DNA of 64,000 nucleotides from Athripsodes cinereus (taxonomy: Eukaryota > Arthropoda > Insecta > Trichoptera > Leptoceridae). A program made the position numbers and the translations under genes. The stretch covers positions 29,339,542 to 29,403,541 of the forward strand of contig OX388305.1 in assembly GCA_947579605.1 (NCBI GenBank). The letters are read 5' to 3'. A model generated the notes under the pieces. That model searched no databases. It was not told the DNA's origin and saw nothing but the letters and a program-made list of their open reading frames with translations. This document shows positions 34,655 to 47,456 of the stretch, piece after piece. Within the stretch, counting starts at the first letter, position 1, and every line of letters begins with the position of its first letter.

Positions 34655-36635
34655 AAATTAGTATCCTAAAAAATAAAATGTGGTTACAAATAATGCATGG
34701 TTAACATTCAACAAAATTAGAACTGTATTTACGAGTATAATATCACACGTCATAAATAAGTACCTACGAAAAATTCCTAACAACGATAACACACAATCAC
34801 CTATTTATTTACTTACATAAAAATAATTTAATGTGCCTTCTTCCTATTTTCAATCAGTGTAAATAAAACTAGTTGAGAAATCACTGACTACTCCAGTACA
34901 GGTCATTAGTGTCATAATCTGAGAGGGTTAATGCTTATATCGTTAATACATACCTATATGATTAATTAATTTTAGGTAAAAAGTCTTATTATGCTATATA
35001 ACAATAAGTATGTACCTATCTATTAATAATTTATTATTTGAAACAATTTTATTTCGGCGTCCACATGAAATGTTCATTATTTGATAGCACCACAACAGTA
35101 CGGAAATAAATAGGTAGTAAGTATAATGGGAAAATCTTGCGAATATTAATACGAATAATAATAATTGTGTTTCTTCTTCTTACATCCATAAAGGGCCTGA
35201 GTTTAGGAACTTACAAGAATTCTATAGAAAATCTTTTGAATGGTAAGTTATGTCTACTGATATTACAAGACAATCATTTTAATTACGGGATAACAATAGA
35301 CCAGGGGAGGAATTAACCACAAGAGGTAACTGATAAAGCTATAGGGCTCGTATTGTGATCAGACACGGTCTCCGACTCACACCCACCTCACCTCCAATAC
35401 ACGGACACGAATCACAGATACACTTCATTGTCTTTCATTATTTCATTTGCCCATTTTACAATCACTATGTACTGAATGAAAATTTTGATATCATCGCATC
35501 AGTTTAATATACAAAATAAACCCACTACACTACACTATACCTGATTATCAAAAACTTTTACATTATCATTCTGTTCAGTAATAAAAAACATTAAAAATTT
35601 CCAATAGAATTTCAAAAGAGGGAAAATAAAAGTAATGTTTGCCCACAACCTCATTGCATCCATTATTGATGGCTGCATGTTTGTAATTAAAATAGAGAAA
35701 TAAACAAAATAATTTTCAAGAATAGCAAGTTTTAAAAAATAACTTGAAGTGATCGTATTAATGAATAAAATGAATGATTAGATAATACACATTATATTTA
35801 AGTCGTTTAAAATCAAGTTCATGTTGTGATATTGGAAAGTTTGTGCTATACCTTATACTTAAATATCCTCACCCCAGAGATAGCAATGATAAGTGTATGT
35901 ATGTATGTAAGTAGACAGAAGTGGAGTCCAGTATTGTCGTTCGGTCGGATGGACTATGTGGGCAGCAATAACTGGGCTGGCTGGAGAGTATAAGGTGTAG
36001 GTAGTGGGCACAAATGAAGGGAGGTGCGCCCCTGTTGATTAGAGCGGCACACTGGATATTAGGCATTGTGGCATGGACTTTTGTTCCTATTGTGTGCGCT
36101 ATTGGAAGTAACACAAAGACGCTCGCCGCAAACTACGGACATAAAATCGAAATTCATCACGGCCCGTCGATTGTTTGATATCATAATAGAGAAGAGGGGT
36201 GTGAGGGGATATATACAAAGCGGGCGCAGGGGGAGGGAGATTGTAAATTATTTTAATTATTAATATTCTGTATTTATATTATATACAGACATACATATCT
36301 ATATGCATACATACAGCTAATATCATTCTACTTTATATTCATTGAGGTATTATTACTGTTATCGTACAATATTCGGACATTGGACCAACATAATCGCCCA
36401 CTTAACACAACCCACTTTTTAATCTCTTAGAAAAGAAACAAATATTTTCAGGACAAATAAGAAACCTCTAACCTTTACATACACTGTATGTCTGTATTAT
36501 TATAGTGGAGAGGTCGCTTTCATAGCTGTCTGACAGCTTTTGGTGTGTTGTTCAAAATTATTTTATTTATTATATTTTTGATGTATCACATGTATTTAAA
36601 TTGTTTTTAATCTTACTTAGTATCTATCGATGTTT
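34655..36635. other. Stretch without recognised genes
   Basis: AT-rich sequence with a GC-richer island at about 35900-36240. That island has short overlapping frames and a TATATAC box at about 36209, but no recognisable protein. I see no repeat ends here. Confidence 0.4.
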
Positions 36636-36636
36636 T

Positions 36637-36775
36637 TATTTATTCTTTACTACACATTGATTACAAGCAAATTTATACAAAAATACATATAAATCATACA
36701 ATCAATATACAGAAGGCGAGTTTACTTCAGATTTGCTATTTCTTTCAACTTACCCGGTTTAATGAAACTTTCACA
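36637..36775 (-). mobile_element. LINE 3' end (family B), fragment
   Basis: The plus strand reads TTTTATTTATTCTTTACTAC, then GGCGAGTTTACTTCAGATTT and TCTTTCAACTTACCCGGTTT. This order matches the 16.3-kb family-B copy (TTTATTGCAC ... GGCGAGTTTATCGTAGAAGC ... CTTCCAACTAACCCATTAGG) with substitutions. Confidence 0.45.
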
Positions 36776-37269
36776 AAAAACTTTAAACAAAAAAAGGAAG
36801 GAAAAGGGGAGGATCAAAGAAGAAAAATAGGTAGGAAAAGGGATTAGGAAACATATGAAAACATTGAGTAGAGAATATTCTTAAAATTAACATTTCATTA
36901 GGTTATATTATGTAAATTTAACATATTATATAAATTTACCACATAAGGGTTAGAAAAGAATATGTCACCTTATTCGGTAGTGCCCCGGAAGGGACTATAG
37001 AATCCGCAACCCATACTTTTCGCGAGGTGTACCTTTTCCAATTATGCTACAATGCGACTTTTTATTAGTGTCCTGTGTGATAATTACAATTTAAATTTAC
37101 CAATAATATATAATTAACAATCTATTATCATTTGAAATAGTCGATTTTTTAAACGAAATTTTGTAAAACGTCCTTGAGGTAATGTTTTCAAAATGCGGCA
37201 CTGTATAAATTGCCATAATATTACTATACAATACAATATTATCAAGTATTTGTTGCTATGCAATATTTG

Positions 37270-37525
37270 TGAAAAGTTCTTTAACAAAACCGAGGAGAAC
37301 ACCAAACATTTCAAATCCCTATACCTTTTTGAAAATCTGTCGACAGGGTAGAAGAAATTTCCAGTGTAAGAGAAATTGTCAAATTCTGGAAAACTTAAAA
37401 ATAGTGCCTCAAAGGCAATCAACATCCCCCCCCCCCCCCCACACACAGCTGGATGCAGTAAAATTATCAAACATTGACCGGTCCGCGGAGATAAATTAAT
37501 GGTTGGCGACCACTGCTTTAACCGG
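37270..37525. mobile_element. hAT-like degraded fragment with poly-C
   Basis: AACAAAACCGAGGAG and CATTTCAAATCCCTATACC recur at 58.93-58.99 kb (AAAACCGAGGAG, TATTTCAAATTCCTATACC) and more weakly at 44.28 and 44.69 kb. GGTTGGCGACCACTG near 37502 resembles a hAT-type end. A 16-base poly-C tract lies at 37426-37441. I could not define the borders. Confidence 0.35.
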
Positions 37526-37559
37526 TCCAAGTTCTTCTTACCAGGAGAAAAAAGCATAT

Positions 37560-37790
37560 AGGTAATTATGGTGTTTAAGGCATTTTTGGTCTTTGTGGAT
37601 GTATGGGTATCTCGTTGGGAGCTTCTGCATCAGGTTCAGCTCCGTCTGGCATGGAAAAATTTTAGGATTAGTTTTGTTCATTGCAACGTCTGCACGATAG
37701 CATACTCGTTTATGGTTGTGTCAACCTTTCTCCCGAGGGTAAGTTTGGGAGAGTTTTATTCAAGTAACTTTATTGATTACGCTTATTAGT
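37560..37790 (+). mobile_element. R1-like C-terminal fragment
   Basis: The frame starts VFKAFLVFVDVWVSRWELLH, which parallels the C-terminus of the 21.4-22.7-kb R1-like protein (FRAFLKFADVWVTRWDLLRE): the same F+AFL.F.DVWV.RW.LL pattern. The remainder is 3' UTR-like. It is a short isolated piece of the same clade. Confidence 0.5.
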
Positions 37791-38284
37791 ATTCAGAGGC
37801 ACTCCACTCCATCTTCAGGCGATTATAAAAAAAAACAACTTTTCCTTTAAATGTTTGGTTATTCTCCATAGTTTCATAGTTGTATGATATCTACCCTTTT
37901 TATATTATTTATATTTTGGTGTAGTGTAATCTTTCTGTAAAGTTAAATAAATAAATAATATTTCCCAAATATGTACCTAACAGATCCCTATATAGAACTA
38001 TAATTATTCATAGATGGAGCATTGCTTTAGAAAGTATAAAACCAACCAACATAAAAGCAGTACCTCTGTTTTATGTCTCTCAAATAGACACATAAGAACT
38101 TTTATGATTGTCTTCCCCAAATTCCTCGAACCCAACTCCCCCCCCCCTCCCCTCCCACACAGTCCCGCTATCACCATCTACCCTTCACAATGGTGTATAA
38201 CCTCATTCGCAAATAAATTATTATCAAAATAAAATAAGTCTACAAAGAAACAAATTTAAATTCAATATTAATTTTATTTTACGT

Positions 38285-38565
38285 GCTATTGCACGCAAAA
38301 CTCTCAGAGACAGAATAAGAAATACTGAGATTAGGAACATATGCAACACGGAGGACATCGTGTCGAGGACAACAGAGATCATGTGGATCGGATGGCTGAA
38401 AACAGAATCATACATATAGCCGTAAAGGAAACACCAGTCGGTTCACGGCCCCGAGGAAGACCACCAAAAAGATGGAAAGACAGCTGGTCTTCAGCATCAC
38501 AAGAGACATCAACTTCCGAACTAACAGATGGATGATCTACACTACACCACGAAGAAGAAGAAATT
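38285..38565 (+). mobile_element. RTE-type C-terminal fragment
   Basis: The frame includes HVDRMAENRIIHIAVKETPV followed by GSRPRGRPPKRWKDSW, a standard RTE C-terminal block (HV.RM..NR...... G.RPRGRPP+RW.D). Upstream residues 'LRDRIRNTEIRNICNTEDIV' are in another frame, so a frameshift has occurred. A GAAGAAGAAG tail ends it near 38560. Confidence 0.7.
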
Positions 38566-38602
38566 ATAATTTTATTTACTTATTTCATTATTTTCTGTAT
38601 AT

Positions 38603-38740
38603 CGTACATAGTATAATATTATCGTGTATGTACCTGCATAGGTATAATTATAACAGCCAGTATAAACACAATACGTACATAGTATAATATTATCGTGTAC
38701 CTGCATAGGTATAATTATAACAGCCAGTATAAACACAATA
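38603..38740. repeat. Two-copy tandem repeat, 71 and 67 bp
   Basis: CGTACATAGTATAATATTAT through TATAAACACAATA is repeated immediately; the second copy lacks a 4-base TATG within GTGTATGTACC. Otherwise the copies look identical. Confidence 0.85.
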
Positions 38741-38744
38741 CAAT

Positions 38745-41200
38745 TCGCAGTGGAAGAACAGATAAATATCGCAATGTTGCGATTTCGTTTATTTATTTAT
38801 TTATTTTATTTCACACACAGTTATGACAAAAATTTAAAATACCTTCGTAGTAAATTAATAATACAGCTCTTAATAATACAGAGAACTTATTCTGTCTAGT
38901 TAATAACCAAAACGCGAAACAACTTAGAGAAAAACTAATGAAGAACTGTTTAGATTAAAAAATCATTTCAATTCTTTGGTATTCTCTGATACCGTCGATT
39001 TCTCGCAAAACAAGCATAGGTATCAATAAATTAATTTAAATAGTGCATTACGTTTTAATTATATATATAAAGATACATATAATAGTGAATGGCCAGTATA
39101 TGGGGTTGTTAATGTGTACCCAGGTTTACCTCCTTGTAGTGTGTACATATTACACACATATGTAGGTTCTTCAAGGAATATAATAATAGTAAGTAGGTAG
39201 GTATATTTATTGAGTATGTACCTATGGAGTACACTGTACAGTGTGTACAGATACCTATGTTATAGGTAGATGTAGTGTTATTGTGTAATGTATTGTATTG
39301 AATAACGCGTGCGGTGACAAGGTAGCCAATGTATATTGAAATTTCGACGTTTTGTTTGCGAGCATCAAAAAGAAAATTCTATTAAACTTTCTGAAAGACA
39401 TTCCGCTTTGATACATGAAAAGAAAACGTCTTTATTGTATGACATTATTATTTTATATTGAAGGTAGCAGAAAATTGTAAGACAAATTAATGTCACACAA
39501 TACATGGGTACCTACAAACATTATGTAACCACGGAGACACATAACGTACCAACTTACTCTATTTGAATATTTATTCTTCATCTTTTTATTCTACTTATGT
39601 ATAACAAGCGATAATTTATCCCGTATGACTGATATTAACAGGATTAGATTAAAGCTTCGCAGTGTCTGGTAAAGTTTATATTTTCGGGTGTAGGTACCTA
39701 CATACCTAATGCGTAGATGTTTTCTGAAATTCTAGTTTTAAAAATAAGAACTTTTGTTTTCTTATTTTAATTGTCTTCGTTTTGAAAAACATTAAAATAT
39801 AAATATATATCTAGGTAATTAATATTTCAAATTCAACAGTTCCAAATGTTTTTATTATTTAAATAAAAAAATATTAAAAAAATTAACTCTATGACATAAA
39901 TACTTTTCTATGTAACTTAATTATCTGCATGTGTAATAGAATAGAATTTTCCAAAGAGTGAATTATCAAAAGACTCTCGGGGAAAGGTTGTGTACTTACC
40001 ATAATATTTTTATTAAATTTATTATTTTTCTCGTTAATATTATGACTATTAACGAGAAAAAAATAAGGTGATAAAAAATCAAAATCCCGAAGATCGAAAT
40101 ACAAACCTAAAAAGTTGTATAAATTGTGAAAGAGATTACAATAGGTAGTCAATTAGAGGAATCGAATCTGGGATCTATCGATTTTAGGTCGAATTTCTAC
40201 TTAGGTACGTGATGTACCTGATCGACGTATCTAGGTGTTAACTTTTAAAATAAGTTAAAACAAGGAATAAACACGAATCTAAAAAGTAAGTTTAGAATAA
40301 AAATATATGTATGTATACAATAGAAAACAATATTGCTATAATAATATTTAACAATATTGCTACAATAATACTGTAGTTGGAGCTATATCATTAGATCAGG
40401 AATTGACAAAAATGATTCCCTATTGAACATAAACGACTTCCTGCATTATCCTTCAGTTAACTTCATTCATTATTTTATTCCATAACAATACAAAAAAATA
40501 TCATCGGATTTTCTTTGGACGGAATCATAAAAGGGTAAATAAATATTATATGCTTAGTAAAAATAATGATATGGGAATATTCTAAAAACACAGAATGTAT
40601 TAAAAATCAAATTTTCTTGAATATACAAAATTGAAACAGTATTGATGAATTATTATTTTTTGTAACTTTAAATATTATTGTAAATAATATTATAATATAT
40701 TCATATACCTATAAAAGTTTGAAAATTGTAAAAAGAAAAGAAAATGTCTCCATCCTCCACTGCAAGCAATTTAAATTGATCAATCACATAGACGGAAATT
40801 GTCGGTAACTGGAATTTATTATTTTCTGGTAGTTATTGTTTAAAAAAATACTACTACTATACCATCATAGCATTTCCCATTTTTAGATATAAAGTATATA
40901 TATATATACATTTTGCGTGTAATTTTAAGATATAAAGTATATATTTTTACAATAGATATATTTTTTTACATTTCACGGCATTGTTAGGCTGTTAAGGTTT
41001 TGTGTGATGTTAACTTTTTCGTGAGTGATCACAATTATTATCTTAGGTTGTAGGTATGATACTGAGGACTTCTATTCACTGTACAAAAAGTATACAACAG
41101 AGGAACATAAAACAACAATAATGGAACAAATAAATATTCTATATTTTCAAGTGTAACTTTGTGAAAATGCATTATAAAAGGTAATATTTAAATTAAATCA
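38745..41200. other. Stretch without recognised genes
   Basis: AT-rich. It includes an 18-bp-arm hairpin at 40018-40062 (TTTTTCTCGTTAATA / TATTAACGAGAAAAA), a duplicated AGATATAAAGTATATAT (40885 and 40930), and a short repeat A 3'-end remnant on the minus strand at 40847-40880 (TACTACTATACCATCATAGC). Confidence 0.4.
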
Positions 41201-41205
41201 AACAC

Positions 41206-41370
41206 TGTTTCATTCCACTATGGGATTGTTTTAATTATTAAAACAATCTCATATCGGAATGAAAAAAATAATAATTAAAACAATCTCATAGTGGAATGGA
41301 ACAAGTAAGTTTATGGGATGTACGAGTTTATCACAGAAGCGCGATATTTCCAACTAACATATTTCGTATA
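41206..41370. repeat. Three-part hairpin plus LINE family-B fragment
   Basis: CATTCCACTATGGGATTGTT and its near complement AAACAATCTCATATCGGAAT form one fold. A third arm, TAAAACAATCTCATAGTGGA, complements the first more closely. It is followed at 41308-41370 by GGGATGTACGAGTTTATCAC, AGAAGCGCGATATTTCCAAC, a piece of the LINE 3' end family seen at 16.3 kb. Confidence 0.5.
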
Positions 41371-41379
41371 TTTCAATTT

Positions 41380-43085
41380 TAAATTGACCTTTATACCTGC
41401 TTAGTTCTGCAATCTTGCAAAATCCTCGCCCTCTGTGTATCGAATTTTATAGCTTATACTTTTACTATAGTTTTTGTTATAGCAAATGTACAATAAAGAA
41501 TAAAATAAATAGATAAATATGTTGGGTAATGTGTATTATTGTAGGTACACCTCTTTTTTCTCTCTCATCTTTGGTAAGTACAGAATCGTAGTACAGTAGA
41601 GGGAGAAGGAGGAGGGGAAGGGTGGAATCATTGAAAAGCATGATTGTTCCCTGACTTAAATCCAATTTTGCCTATTTGTGTATTATTTTTGAGATCCAGC
41701 TCCCCTACTTGCCCCGCCCCCCAGGTAATTTAGTAGCTTCAAAATATATTATCAACTATTTTTTAAATGAATATGATTCTGAAACTCCCAAATAACAATA
41801 TAATGTTCAATGAACATCGAATACAAAATAATAAATAAGAACTTACCATATTATTCGAGATATCTTATCAAATCGAAGTTGTCTATTCTTTCTCGTATCA
41901 TAAACATTCAACTTCCGACATCGAATCAGACGTGCGACTGAAAAAATAATGTGTCGTATTCAATTATGTATATATTTTGAATATTAAGTAAGTGTAAATA
42001 ACTGTTTTTATATTATCTAATAAATTAAGACATAGCTTATAAAAAACTTACATATATTTTGCATTCCAAATCAACATAAAAACATCCTGGTTCACAATAT
42101 CACAGCACTAGACAATCACAATTAGCAAAGAAAAGATAACAAAACACAAACAATTTTATTAGACATTGCACAATTTGTTGTAATTTTAGAAATGATGATA
42201 CATTTATTTTATTTTTTAATCAGTAAAACACATTTTTTTTAATTCAATAAAATCTCGGAAAAACTTTGGTTAATAATTCTCACTTTGACATTATTACCAA
42301 AATACACAATCATATTTTTAATACTTATTATAAATCACAACACTTTAATATTTTTTTAGTAATCACATTATTAAAGCACACACACTCTTAATCTTTTTTA
42401 ATAAACAAAACTACGGAAAAAGTTTTGACAGAACTTTGATAACAAACGCGAGAAATTCCACGTTATTACCAACATGCGTCACTCCCGCACCACGCTATAA
42501 ACTGTACTGCCAGGTATTCTATGAATGTTGCACAATTAGTATGAAAACCCTCGCTTCATTGAGGAACGTGGAAATTGTTTTGATGGCGCAAGGGATGAAA
42601 ACATCGTGAGTACTGTACAACAAACATGTTGACATCTATTTTATACATGATTGGTTATTTATCCCACTTTTTATCGACCATAATCGTATTTCCAATAAGT
42701 AACTACAAAAAACGATTGATCGTCCAACTTTTGGGTGGTACGTTCTTCATTGAAAGTAATTTTACTCGTATTATACGTTTTGAAAGTGTCACCAATGATA
42801 TTTCATAATATTTATCACCAGCTGGTATGGAAATTATCGTAACCGAATTACTTTCTGTTTTATGTAAATAAATAACTATACCACAGTAGAATGATTTGAC
42901 TAACTTTATAAATGTTATAATTTGATTACTGATTATATTTAATGCGTCGTCAATTGTTTTGCTTGGGATTGCTGTGTTGTGAATGAAAATTTTAATAAGT
43001 TTTTTTTAAATATTGCGTTTCATGTAAAAAGCTCTCGCCGTGGATATATTTATAAAAAATCAGTTTAAAAAAAAACACGGTATAT
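41380..43085. other. Stretch without recognised genes
   Basis: AT-rich. A short plus-strand frame (42540-42605, MKTLASLRNVEIVLMAQGMK) ends at a strong donor-like CGTGAGTAC. It could be a small 5' exon, but nothing downstream supports it. Confidence 0.35.
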
Positions 43086-43089
43086 CCAA

Positions 43090-43316
43090 TAAAACGGGTA
43101 GCCAGCAGACAAACTGGACGTAATAAGCATGAAAATTTTCCTCTCCGTGTCGATACAAATAGTTAGACATTCAAAATGGGAAGTATGTCTCATCGCTGAA
43201 CTGTAAATGTTTATTGTCTTATACTTGAGGTTTAACGAACGCATGCCTTTTATAGGACACTCGAAAACTTACAGAAATAAGTGGAAACCCTAATCTGTAC
43301 GGGAAACTGCACGGGT
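43090..43316 (-). repeat. Dispersed repeat A, near full length
   Basis: Minus orientation. The plus strand shows GGGTAGCCAGCAGACAAACT, TTCCTCTCCGTGTCGATACA, the ACATTCAAAATGGG block, CTCATCGCTGAACTGTAAAT and AGGACACTCGAAAACTTACA. The 3' end is eroded (ATATCCAATAAAACGGGTAG). Confidence 0.65.
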
Positions 43317-43600
43317 TCTAAATAAATAAATAATAAAACCAAACAAACATCTCGATTGGAGAACTATGTTTAGATTATGCTTGGTTATGCATGTCATCAA
43401 TTGAATTTAAGTTTGTTCACTTGTATAATGTATTTGCTACAATATAATAATAAATCGGTAATCAGTGTACTATATTGCAATAAATAAATAAATCTTCTGG
43501 AACCTATATCTTTACCGTCGAGCGTCTTCCATAAATGGAGCTATCAACGGAATTATAATATATATGCAAAAAAACAAACATTTTATCCTCTTCGTGCTTT

Positions 43601-43824
43601 CACTGGCGGATGCGGGGCCTATTGACGTGACTTTGTATGTGACTTGATAATTTTTTTTTACAATAAAAGTATAGGTAGCACAAAATAGAAAATATATAAA
43701 TGTAGGTACTTGGCACAAATCGTCCCACAAGGGACGGGTTGCCGTAATCTTATAAATAATAATAATAGCACAAAATATATTTTATGCCCCCCCCCCCTCG
43801 AGTTTTTTTCTGAATCCGCCACTG
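43601..43824. mobile_element. Short hAT-type non-autonomous element, 224 bp
   Basis: The left end CACTGGCGGATGCGGGG and the right end TGAATCCGCCACTG are imperfect inverted repeats of the CAGTGGCGGAT type. They are flanked by CGTGCTTT (43593-43600) and CGTTCTTT (43825-43832), an 8-bp target duplication with one mismatch. A C11 tract lies near the right end. No transposase. Confidence 0.65.
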
Positions 43825-44029
43825 CGTTCTTTATAAATATAATCAGAGTCTGAGATCCATTCCCTTCTGGAGACTATACCAGACCATTAAATTTACTCAT
43901 TTTTTTCCTGACAGGACAGGAGTTTGGATATTATACATGTGTCTTCGTAGCGCCTATTTTCTATGCAACACGTATTACATTAAATACGAATATAATATAT
44001 ATACGAAATTTTCCGATGATGCTTGACCA

Positions 44030-44430
44030 GGGGTAGGCAAGAAGTCGATCGCAAGTTGATTTAGGTTTGATTGATAAAAAAAATCCTCACTTTTGGAACA
44101 TCAAATAACTATACCAGATTCGAGATTTTGTCTGCCTAGTCTGACCTATACCGTTACACAGGGACTAATTTGTATGCACCTGCGATTAATGTTCAAATAC
44201 TGAAAAAAAAATGGAATTTAGTTAGTCACGAAAAGTACAACATTTTGAAAAAAAGTATCCATAAATAAAATATAATATTTTTTATCAAAACCAACGAGAT
44301 CTTGAAATATTTCAAAATCCAATGCTAAATAGTCATCTGAGAATGGGGAATGTAGAAATTTTGGGTGGGAGTCAGCACACCACAAAGTTGTGGAAACTGA
44401 GACCTAAAAAAGGTCTTCACTTTTGGAAAA
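44030..44430. mobile_element. Possible degraded hAT remnant
   Basis: CCAGGGGTAGGCAAGAAGTC resembles a hAT-type left end. Downstream segments (AACCAACGAGATCTTGAAAT, ATTTCAAAATCC) echo the 37.3- and 58.9-kb pieces. No matching right end was found. Confidence 0.25.
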
Positions 44431-44432
44431 TA

Positions 44433-44672
44433 ATACTACTACTACACCATCACGGTATATCTCACAAGTAGGGTAGTCAGATGCATGTAATAAACATACA
44501 CGCAGTCTTCTCCGTGTTACAACAAAATTAAGACATTCAAGATGGGTGGCAAACCTCATCGTTGAATTTGAGATGTAAAAGTCTTTATTTTTTCAAACAC
44601 CTGCTTTTTAAGGATAGTCGAAAACATACGGACAAGAGTGAGAGACCAATTTTTTGCCGGGTGCGCCACGGC
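44433..44672 (-). repeat. Dispersed repeat A, near full length
   Basis: Minus orientation with a (TAG)n tail (plus: TACTACTACTACACCATCAC, GGTATATCTCACAAGTAGGG). The AAGACATTCAAGATGGGTGG and CAAACCTCATCGTTGAATTT blocks and GAGAGACCAATTTTTTGCCG, GGTGCGCCACGG complete the family order. Confidence 0.7.
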
Positions 44673-45399
44673 TGAAATATTATCCTTTAACAAAACTGAG
44701 AAGATCGTGAAACATTCTAAAATCCTATAGAAAATCCGATGACGGGGGAGGGCGAAGTGGAGATATTGAGTGCAAAAGTGACATCATCAAATTCCGAAAG
44801 CTGAGACCCAAGAAAAAGTTCCACCTCCGATTTTATTTCCCACGCTTATTAAACCCACTTTGAATTGAGATTTGCTTAAAATACTTAAGCTGCTTGACAA
44901 CTATATTATACCAAATATATTAAATCAAATCATATTTTTATTTACGTGCAATACTTTGTATTATGTAACTGTAGTAGTAACAATTTCTAACTTTCGCGTG
45001 TAAAAAAATTTTTTTTTTTTTTCATAGTGTCAGCGTTTCACAACTAGCTGGACAACGATGTTTATCATAAATGTTCCCAATGACATAAACAAATTGCTTT
45101 AATGATGTGCACGTTTTAAAAAAATACCGGCTGGCCAAGATACAAGTAGGTACAACAGGTACAACAGTTTCCCCCACTCTATAGAATATAATCAATTGAT
45201 ACCTATATATTTTCATCAAGGTTTAGTGCAAATATCAATGCCTTTTATTTCATTTCATGGATTATGCATAATAATAATAAGTATTATAGAGGTATTACCA
45301 GGGGCGGGACTGGATTTTTTACAATGGATCATGCTTCCGTAGTCTGATTCGGTTTTCAGATTTAGTATAGGAAATTTAAAATAATTTAAATCATAAAAT

Positions 45400-45506
45400 A
45401 TGTTACGGCATCTCCCACAAGTCAGCTCTCTACGACCATAAAAGTGAAGCCATTCAGGATAGGTGACATTTATGTCTCTGAATACGCTGAAATTACTTTT
45501 TCAAAC
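45400..45506 (-). repeat. Dispersed repeat A, partial
   Basis: The plus strand TTACGGCATCTCCCACAAGT, AGCCATTCAGGATAGGTGAC and a TCTCTGAAT block follow the repeat A order, with a deletion in the middle. Confidence 0.5.
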
Positions 45507-45514
45507 GTACGTCA

Positions 45515-45675
45515 GGAGTTGCTTGAAGTATGGCACTGTTATTTGGAGCCCTCAATACACAACATACTTTGAGAGACTTTAGAAAGTCCAGAATAAATTT
45601 CTGATAACTCTAAATTACAGATGGCGTATCTGATTTTCCAATTAACTTCCTGCCGCCCAGTATCATCAAATAATG
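45515..45675 (+). mobile_element. Jockey/CR1-like LINE fragment (RT thumb region)
   Basis: The frame reads RSCLKYGTVIWSPQYTTYFE, RL, stop, KVQNKFLITLNYRW. This matches the pattern RS.LEYG.V.WSP.Y...I.R.E.VQ..FL..L.YR found after the palm of many LINE RT proteins. Stops show it is dead. It is isolated, with no 3' end visible. Confidence 0.65.
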
Positions 45676-45993
45676 ACTTAAGAGAATAGATGTACCGTGA
45701 CTGATAAGAAATATCTACATATTATAATTGTGAATATATATTGTCGACTGTACTGAATAATTATAAAACAAAATTTACTTTAGCTACCGTACACGATGGA
45801 CTAGAACCACACTGATATATTTTAAACAGCCTATTTGCACGCCCAACTACATATTTGCAAAGCTCATTCCTATACATATAACTCTGCATATTGCATTGGC
45901 CGAAAAGTGTAATGATGTGCAAAGTTATTTTATAGAGAGTTACAATAATATTATACCAGCCATGTAATAATTTCAATCCTTTTTTTTAGTAAT

Positions 45994-46418
45994 TCAGTGA
46001 TAAAATAATAACACATAATAGATGGTGTAGTATAGACTACGGTTCAATGAAACTATAAAAAGATCCCTGATGACATCGGCGTCTCCTGGTGTTAAATCAC
46101 TTGATTCTTTCCCTCCGTTTCCTGATTCTCCAATTGAAATTGATTTGCTTTTACTGTCTTTTTGCGAAATAAAATTAAAATACATTTTCGGTTCACCGAA
46201 GATATCAAATACTCTTAGAATTTGGTATAATAATGAAAATAAATATTAAGTACTTTTTTAGCTTCTTTCAGCAACCAATGCTGCCCAAACTTGTTTGTAC
46301 ATCTAACGACATATTCGAACCAATTTTCTTGTAAGGTTTTGTTATCATGCGTTGTTTTTTTGCATGTATAGACAGCACGCCACTGAGTATTACGTTGGCA
46401 ACAACTCGGCAAGTTCAT
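45994..46418 (-). other. Possible coding region, unrecognised
   Basis: Two minus-strand frames follow each other: 46418-46215 (MNLPSCCQRNTQWRAVYTCK ... KFGQHWLLKEAKK) and 46202-45994 (VFDIFGEPKMYFNFISQKDS, then ISIGESGNGGKESSDLTPGD). A GTACTT/CTAAG pair about 45 bases apart could splice KK to VFDIFG, but that is short for an intron. Composition is more protein-like than nearby chance frames. I do not recognise any domain. Confidence 0.25.
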
Positions 46419-46424
46419 GATTAC

Positions 46425-47450
46425 GTTCTACGTATTCCGATAACAAATACGAGTGGGTAATGCTGTTTACAAATTTTGTTTGAAATCTAAGTAAAATAGG
46501 TTTACTATTATTTTATTGATATATAATATTACGTAGTAGGCACCTATAAATATTTTGATTCCATGATTAGCTACATATTGTAGACTGTTCACATGTTTAA
46601 ATGTTTGTAAATGCGCTATAGCTACACAAACCATAGACCTCTATGCAAAGTTGCATCCATGAATACCCTACCTATCTTATACTCATAATTATATTAAAGA
46701 ATTAACAGGTATCACAGAAACGTGAGAACATTCCTCAAAAAAAATATTTTTTTATTGTTTTTACAAAGTCAATCACGAGCGTAATAAAAACACGTCTTTT
46801 AATAATTTATCATTATAATTTATTTAATTGATAGTAACCAAATTATTAGGTAAAAAAATTAAATTACAGCAGGTCGTGACGTCACACTATCGATATGAAC
46901 AAAGTTAACTTATGGTTGAGTTACTTACTTTGCTAAATTATCAAATAAAATTAATATTTATTATTATTGTTTAATGTTACTATTGAGTATGACTAATTTG
47001 CATTTAAATAATTCCAAAATTTGTTTAATTGTTATCAATAAGTGTCGTTGGGTTAAACTCTTTTGAATGAAACTAGGATTAAGAGTAAAATAAATTTCAC
47101 AACGTCTTCAATAAATTGTTTACGTTTGATGTGCAATGTTTACGTGTACTGTGTAAACATTGAGTAGGTATATTGTTTTAATTTATTGACGTGTCTCAAT
47201 GTACTAGTATGCAATTTCTTACTATACATACGTGGAATTAGGAATATTCACATATTATATACGTTTTAAAAACTAAATACGTTAGTTTTCAGAGCAGAGC
47301 ACAGTTAATCAAATATAAGCATCGTTTTACGTTCCCCATTTAACGAAAATATAATCGTTCTTGTTAATAAGTTTTAATATATTCTACGAAAGTTAATCCG
47401 TTTTTTTATATTTATATATGGGAGGTCTTTCATTCTCAAAAGCGGCAGCA
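46425..47450. other. Stretch without recognised genes
   Basis: AT-rich with no repeat ends or coding frames that I can support. Confidence 0.4.
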
Positions 47451-47456
47451 GGGCTA

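Noticed and set aside
36180..36245. TATATAC followed by GC-rich sequence as a core promoter
   Set aside because: TATA-like strings are everywhere in this AT-rich DNA and no gene follows.
37426..37441. Poly-C tract as a structured regulatory element
   Set aside because: Homopolymer tracts also occur near hAT ends at 43.79, 57.46 and 58.99 kb; best explained as element sequence.
39640..39710. TAGGTACCTA-type strings as binding sites
   Set aside because: They are scattered over the whole window at many places without positional relation to genes; a genome-wide compositional habit is more likely.
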